NCBI GenBank assembly: GCA_020746105.1
Contig: CM036642.1
Span: 2,821,501-2,885,500, forward strand
DNA from: Trogon surrucura
Taxonomy: Eukaryota > Chordata > Aves > Trogoniformes > Trogonidae
Direction of reading: 5' to 3'
Length of the DNA stretch: 64,000 nucleotides
This document shows positions 63,401-64,000 of the stretch, in pieces. A program made the position numbers and the translations under genes. Below the pieces are notes generated by a model. It was not told the origin of the DNA, did not search any database, and was given only the letters and a program-made list of their open reading frames with translations. Position 1 is the first letter of the stretch, and each line of letters starts with the position of its first letter.

Positions 63401-64000
63401 CTGCAGGTGAGTCTGGTTGCACCTTAGCCATTCATTCTGGGAAACTTTGTTTGAGGGAGTAGCAGGTGCCTCTACAGGTATTTGGAGTAGGCTTGTCGTT
63501 GGACTGGGTTGCATAAGGCACAGATCTTTTCCACTTGACAGATTAATGACCTTGGTCCAAGTACTTAAGGTCTTGAGGATTCAGTTCCTGTCTGAATGCA
63601 AAAAATGAAGCAAACGGTTTTTTACAGTAGACCTTTATCACATGCTTCAAGATCTCCTCACTAAAATTACATGCTAATTATAAAATTATTGCTAATTCTC
63701 AGACCTGATCAGCTTCATTTTACTCAACCAACGTGACAAAGCTATTGCAGAGTGCTGATAAATTGCAAAGTGGGCCCCTTGCTGTAGCCTGGCATCAGTC
63801 CTTCTCAGAAAGCGATGAAGAGAATGCTGTGTGTGCAGGTCGGGATTCTTCCTAGGCTATTACCAGCATGTGTTAACCTTTATGAAGCATGTCTTTTCTT
63901 TTCCTAGGTCACTATTGCCCCAGGAATACTGAATTTGCTACGCAGTATCCTTGTCCCCCTGGAACCTACAGTGAAGCTTTAAATATCCAGGATGCTTCCA
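39366..64000 (+). CDS. Giant secreted GCC2/GCC3 (ephrin-receptor-like) repeat protein, 40 exons, 3' end outside window
   Basis: Forty exons join into one open frame of 6085 bases (2028 residues) with no stop; the last runs off the window. Residues 1-20 form a signal peptide. The rest is a chain of units of the form C-P-x-G-x-[YF]-C ... C-P-x-G-[TS]-[YFW] ... C-x-x-C-P, the cysteine pattern of the GCC2/GCC3 (ephrin-receptor-like) domain also found in ELAPOR, SCUBE and SVEP1. No EGF calcium motif, kinase or membrane segment appears in this part. About twenty N-x-S/T sequons recur at the same places in the unit. Introns mostly split the Gly codon just before [YFH]-x-C or separate units in phase 0, suggesting growth by exon duplication. 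The location is extracellular or secretory; ligand and function are unknown. Most likely alternatives are a matrix, egg-coat or cell-surface protein. I know no named orthologue. Confidence 0.88.
39966..40083 (+). CDS. Exon 2 of giant gene
   Basis: Residues 20-58. After the signal peptide come closely spaced cysteines (GCSIDCQTHCLIDCRRGHYY), unlike the later units, then CLECPTGF. Acceptor CTTTTTTCTTTAG; donor GTAAGTG in phase 2. Confidence 0.85.
40810..40897 (+). CDS. Exon 3 of giant gene
   Basis: Completes Y-C-P-G-G and encodes CPLGTANELTAQADITACQ; ends in phase 0 at CAG|GTAAGC. Without an ATG it is invisible as a stand-alone open frame. Confidence 0.82.
41302..41490 (+). CDS. Exon 4 of giant gene
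   Basis: Sixty-three codons, phase 0 to 0, with two cysteine units: VCPSGYLSLESGAGCRACPD and CGPGQYSPEGQLDCQACPEK. Acceptor TTTGCTGCAG, donor CAG|GTACAG. Confidence 0.88.
41586..41694 (+). CDS. Exon 5 of giant gene
   Basis: RCLADQQPDPSHTRCVTCAP then DSFSAEDALLCQGCPAG; ends in phase 1 at GCGG|GTAAGT. Acceptor TTTCTACCCCTTAG. Confidence 0.82.
43055..43159 (+). CDS. Exon 6 of giant gene, 3' end uncertain
   Basis: GHFCSDGLAVPPCPAGSFKP is canonical, but the rest in frame lacks the expected C-x-x-C-P. The end chosen is CCAG|GTCTGT, a weak donor; CAGTGG|GTAATA at 43195 gives the same phase 1. Either way it joins exon 7 in frame. Confidence 0.55.
43160..45056 (+). other. Intron 6 of giant gene
   Basis: Nearly 1.9 kb without a further repeat-type exon that I could recognise. 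An open stretch at about 43622-43798 has good-looking ends but no repeat pattern and is not called. Confidence 0.4.
45057..45249 (+). CDS. Exon 7 of giant gene
   Basis: Phase 1 to 2. Encodes CLKCPAGYFCPAGAGYPVPC, QPGTYNPLQGQDEATDCRAC and PAGRACTQAGLAQPDTECLP. Acceptor TTTTCCTCTCTTTAG, donor CCAGG|GTAAGT. Confidence 0.9.
45719..45855 (+). CDS. Exon 8 of giant gene
   Basis: Phase 2 to 1: YVCPVGSSSPHFPSNACPPG, then TVGNDFNLFDKSQCEACPAG. Donor AGAG|GTGTGT is moderate. Confidence 0.82.
45985..46137 (+). repeat. MIR-like SINE remnant
   Basis: The order of words matches the middle and 3' part of a MIR-type SINE: a 'bases near ATGAGGA' stretch, TTAACCTGGGGTCATCCAGC, a GAGGATACTGGATT segment and CTACCCACTGGGCTGCACTG. 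Strongly decayed. Confidence 0.5.
46138..46208 (+). mobile_element. CR1 LINE 3' end
   Basis: GGGTTGGATTAGATGATCTC, a GGTCCCTTTCCAAC block and the terminal CCATTCTGTGAT are the diagnostic 3' end of a CR1 retrotransposon. It abuts the MIR-like remnant and stops 20 bases before the acceptor of exon 9. Confidence 0.88.
46229..46453 (+). CDS. Exon 9 of giant gene
   Basis: Phase 1 to 1, 75 residues: PCPPGHYCPPGTKHPMQHKC, APGTWSNRTSLTSQEECSWC, PVGWFCVGGARIPTGMCSSG. Contains the sequon N-R-T. Donor CAAG|GTAGGC. Confidence 0.9.
46916..47057 (+). CDS. Exon 10 of giant gene
   Basis: Phase 1 to 2: YPCPAGTYSTRLGNSRVEDC, AACPAGAFCASGTSKPALCP. Acceptor CTCCTCTTCCTTTGGAAAG. Confidence 0.82.
47356..47479 (+). 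CDS. Exon 11 of giant gene
   Basis: Phase 2 to 0: TYRMEPGAKVAADCIPCPGG, YYCPELGTVTPQTCGAGNFS; the sequon N-F-S sits at the end. Acceptor TTTTCCTCTGCAG, donor TCT|GTAAGT. Confidence 0.88.
48323..48514 (+). CDS. Exon 12 of giant gene
   Basis: Phase 0 to 0, 64 residues: DQGSTSCLPCLVGHYCASEH, a hydrophobic VMLLVMICPAGLLCPEG and ACPRGYYCPQGDN. Confidence 0.88.
48913..49050 (+). CDS. Exon 13 of giant gene
   Basis: Phase 0 to 0: GLQAKPCPNGTYGEQKGLSS, ADQCLPCPTGKYCYRDGIEP. Sequon N-G-T. Acceptor TTTCTATTTCATTCCAAG, donor CCT|GTAAGC. Confidence 0.88.
49708..49890 (+). CDS. Exon 14 of giant gene
   Basis: Phase 0 to 0, 61 residues: TGDCPLGYSCPLGTGFPFSY, PCMPGSFCDNSSIESEDTCK, PCPRGYYCDSP. Sequon N-S-S. 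Confidence 0.9.
49994..50188 (+). CDS. Exon 15 of giant gene
   Basis: Phase 0 to 0, 65 residues: GFYCVEGSSKPKPCPEGTYG, NKTGLSGPLECSLCGSGFYC, GPCKAGFYCQGRALTP. Sequon N-K-T-G. Confidence 0.92.
50669..50817 (+). CDS. Exon 16 of giant gene
   Basis: Phase 0 to 2: opens with the spacer MPTDGVTGDVCPSGAYC, then CPPGTYSNMTGLRSLRECLD. Donor CCTGG|GTGAGT. Confidence 0.9.
51456..51624 (+). CDS. Exon 17 of giant gene
   Basis: Phase 2 to 0: LYCDGKNSQAPSGPCEPGYF, then a cysteine-free spacer (ALQQVVMEGHYSLTGAFKP) before CPLGSFQP. Confidence 0.87.
52199..52333 (+). CDS. Exon 18 of giant gene
   Basis: Phase 0 to 0, 45 residues: DRGQSLCRNCPEGMFCNETG, LTAPQDCPKGHFCLAGSS. Sequon N-E-T-G. Confidence 0.9.
52433..52576 (+). 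CDS. Exon 19 of giant gene
   Basis: Phase 0 to 0, 48 residues: GTYSDVVRAGSCKPCPAGMY, GHCQPGYYCFQGSSTSSP. Intron 18 before it is only 99 bases. Confidence 0.9.
52664..52865 (+). CDS. Exon 20 of giant gene
   Basis: Phase 0 to 1: GDLCPQGHYCPAGTTRPKEM, PCPPGTWNGQSGAPDANWCL, PCTPGFFCNMSGQDAPVGLC. Flanked by introns of 87 and 88 bases. Confidence 0.9.
52954..53094 (+). CDS. Exon 21 of giant gene, weak donor
   Basis: Phase 1 to 1: YYCMGRAKTAKPEDGVTGDL, CPRGHFCPAGSAAPSPCPSG, EYSNATG. The only junction that keeps the repeat is ACAG|GTCAGG, a poor donor; it joins QDKCFPC in exon 22 exactly where the unit expects it. Confidence 0.75.
53469..53651 (+). CDS. Exon 22 of giant gene
   Basis: Phase 1 to 1: CFPCPAGFHCSKGLRRRCPP, GFYCPQKTGINFYPCPPGTY, NPSYGLSWAERCQQCPAG. 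Confidence 0.9.
54014..54085 (+). CDS. Exon 23 of giant gene
   Basis: The shortest repeat exon, 72 bases, phase 1 to 1: MFCGEWGLSSPSGPCWPGFF. Acceptor TGTGGTCTTCCAG, donor ACAG|GTATCA. Confidence 0.82.
54761..54887 (+). CDS. Exon 24 of giant gene
   Basis: Phase 1 to 2: ASVPNPNGATNSSTGGPCPP, GHFCPAGTSIPQQCPVGTYS. Sequon N-S-S. Confidence 0.88.
55039..55256 (+). CDS. Exon 25 of giant gene
   Basis: Phase 2 to 1. An unusual cysteine-free insert (AISGLSATELARLPTESLLL) precedes WQNSSCTVCPSGYYCSSAG and CSAGFYCLSGASSPSPA. Confidence 0.88.
55637..55840 (+). CDS. Exon 26 of giant gene
   Basis: Phase 1 to 1: CPVSHFCPQGTGFPLPCLAG, TYNNLTGQAACFPCAAGYYC, NPCPAGFYCPK. Sequon N-L-T-G. Confidence 0.92.
56133..56282 (+). 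CDS. Exon 27 of giant gene
   Basis: Phase 1 to 1: FATQFPCPRGYYNPDSMTQS, CLPCPPGHYCGKENLTAASG. Acceptor TTTTTATTCCAAAG. Confidence 0.9.
56816..56995 (+). CDS. Exon 28 of giant gene
   Basis: Phase 1 to 1. Starts with an atypical segment (ISAAWTSQPFDLDNYTNANC), then KCIAGFYCPEGSPEPLPCPP and GFYCNASG. Sequons N-Y-T and N-A-S-G. Confidence 0.87.
57140..57250 (+). repeat. MIR-like SINE remnant
   Basis: GACTGTGTGACCTTGAGTGA followed by a CTCAGCCTCTG segment and a TTTCCATCTTCAGA stretch matches the familiar MIR core (TGTGTGACCTTGGGCAAG, then CCTC, then TTTCCTCATCTG). Intronic. Confidence 0.55.
57567..57683 (+). CDS. Exon 29 of giant gene
   Basis: Phase 1 to 1: ECSAGFYCKGGAVLPKPTDG, VTGNICPVGTYC. 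Donor GCA|GTAAGT. Confidence 0.88.
58125..58274 (+). CDS. Exon 30 of giant gene
   Basis: Phase 1 to 1: AVPKLCPAGTFSSLLGRRIL, ECQPCPSGFYCEVPGLSAPT. Acceptor TTCTCTTCTGACAG. Confidence 0.88.
59042..59257 (+). CDS. Exon 31 of giant gene
   Basis: Phase 1 to 1, 72 residues: YYCDSQQEPVIDFRLYPCPQ, GFYCPPGTNRSTQYSCPAGT, ECQICPPGKYCEFSGLAAPT. Confidence 0.91.
59640..59800. repeat. Possible palindromic transposon remnant
   Basis: GGCCCTAATTTGGCAAAGAA near the left and TTTGCCCAAATATGGAGGC near the right are roughly inverted copies, with ACTTAAG- and ATAAGT-type words between. This resembles an old terminal-inverted-repeat element; family not identified. Confidence 0.35.
60030..60134 (+). CDS. Exon 32 of giant gene
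   Basis: Phase 1 to 1, 35 residues: DCAEGFWCKSGARVRHPQDG, LPCPPGHYCPE. Acceptor TGTTCTGTTTTCTAG. Confidence 0.88.
60224..60368 (+). CDS. Exon 33 of giant gene
   Basis: Phase 1 to 2: APLPLQCPPGTWSGSEGSRS, LQECQPCPGGYYCNSSGQMA. Sequon N-S-S-G. Confidence 0.9.
60481..60692 (+). CDS. Exon 34 of giant gene
   Basis: Phase 2 to 1: YYCVARAQTPTPTDGLSGAP, CPAGHFCPLGSRSPWPCPSG, SYMLDTHGEKCHACPEGEYC. Confidence 0.91.
60775..60874 (+). CDS. Exon 35 of giant gene
   Basis: Phase 1 to 2: YFCPKGTTLPIACPAGSYNP, SQRQASCLPCPEG. Preceding intron is only 82 bases. Confidence 0.88.
61589..61755 (+). CDS. Exon 36 of giant gene
   Basis: Phase 2 to 1: FFCPKNSSSFLENECSAGHY, CPIGTASATQFPCPKGTYNP, HCTPCDPG. Confidence 0.9.
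61929..62162 (+). CDS. Exon 37 of giant gene
   Basis: The longest fully visible exon, 234 bases, phase 1 to 1: HYCALAGQSHVTGPCLAGFY, PTPTDGLLGNTCPKGAYCPV, CPPGYYSNSTGNTGVEDCLL. Confidence 0.9.
62255..62430 (-). mobile_element. CR1 LINE fragment, reversed
   Basis: TCTCCCTGGAGGCTTCTCTT, a TTCCAGGCCGAACAAGCC block, TAGGAGAG and AGCCCTCCTCTGGACTTGCT are the reverse complement of the conserved 3' third of CR1. Truncated at both ends; about 55 bases from exon 38. Confidence 0.85.
62485..62582 (+). CDS. Exon 38 of giant gene
   Basis: Phase 1 to 0: YFCNGTGLVSPTGLCEAGFY, CSGGTISTKPLR. Sequon N-G-T-G. Donor AGG|GTAAAT. Confidence 0.85.
63229..63406 (+). CDS. Exon 39 of giant gene
   Basis: Phase 0 to 1: TTVNGGPCPPGHYCVVGSSR, CPAGSYSPSWSMAQCLECPE, GFYCTTASTNYTDCPAG. 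Confidence 0.9.
63530..63610 (+). repeat. MIR-like SINE remnant
   Basis: AATGACCTTGGTCCAAGTAC, TTAAGGTCTTGAGGATTCAG and TTCCTGTCTGAATGCAAAAA parallel the MIR core (TGACCTTGGGCAAGTCACTT, then CTCAGTTTCC). Intronic. Confidence 0.45.
63908..64000 (+). CDS. Exon 40 of giant gene, cut by window end
   Basis: Acceptor TTTTCTTTTCCTAG, phase 1, then HYCPRNTEFATQYPCPPGTY. It remains open at base 64000, so the gene continues beyond the window. Confidence 0.85.

Overview
The window is nuclear DNA of a land vertebrate, most likely a bird. Evidence: spliced genes with compact introns, fragments of CR1 retrotransposons with the usual tail (about 46138-46208 forward; about 62255-62430 reversed) and faint old MIR-like SINE remnants. 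I cannot name the species. There are no bacterial, viral, CRISPR or rRNA features.

Left part (1-11.3 kb, minus strand): two neighbouring genes of the same design. Each has a TATA-type promoter, a tiny non-coding exon 1, one intron, and one large coding exon for an acidic, low-complexity protein of 353 or 406 residues. Both proteins start with a myristoylation-type N-terminus (MGGIFGK, MGSDFSR). Their promoters and a short internal motif resemble each other, so they look like a diverged tandem pair. I do not recognise either. Both carry a long open frame after the stop codon, in the same frame.

Middle (12.4-18.7 kb): a CpG island at about 18.29-18.69 kb holds a perfect heat-shock element. To its left I can assemble a six-exon minus-strand gene (coding 18198 to 13228) for a small 128-residue protein with a very hydrophobic N-terminus; splice phases agree throughout. 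Its introns contain a 28-bp minisatellite and a duplicated block of unknown origin. Base composition is A/C-rich on the plus strand left of the island and T/G-rich to the right, as expected for divergent transcription from the island.

Right part (18.7-64 kb, plus strand): after about 20 kb without convincing coding exons (probably a first intron), a very large gene begins with a signal-peptide exon at 39366 and runs off the window end. I resolve 40 exons, every phase compatible and no in-frame stop, encoding at least 2028 residues. The protein is a secreted or extracellular chain of cysteine-rich units of the GCC2/GCC3 (ephrin-receptor-like) type, with recurring N-glycosylation sequons and a recurring PTDG-type spacer. 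I know no named vertebrate gene that matches, and it is the most interesting object in the window.
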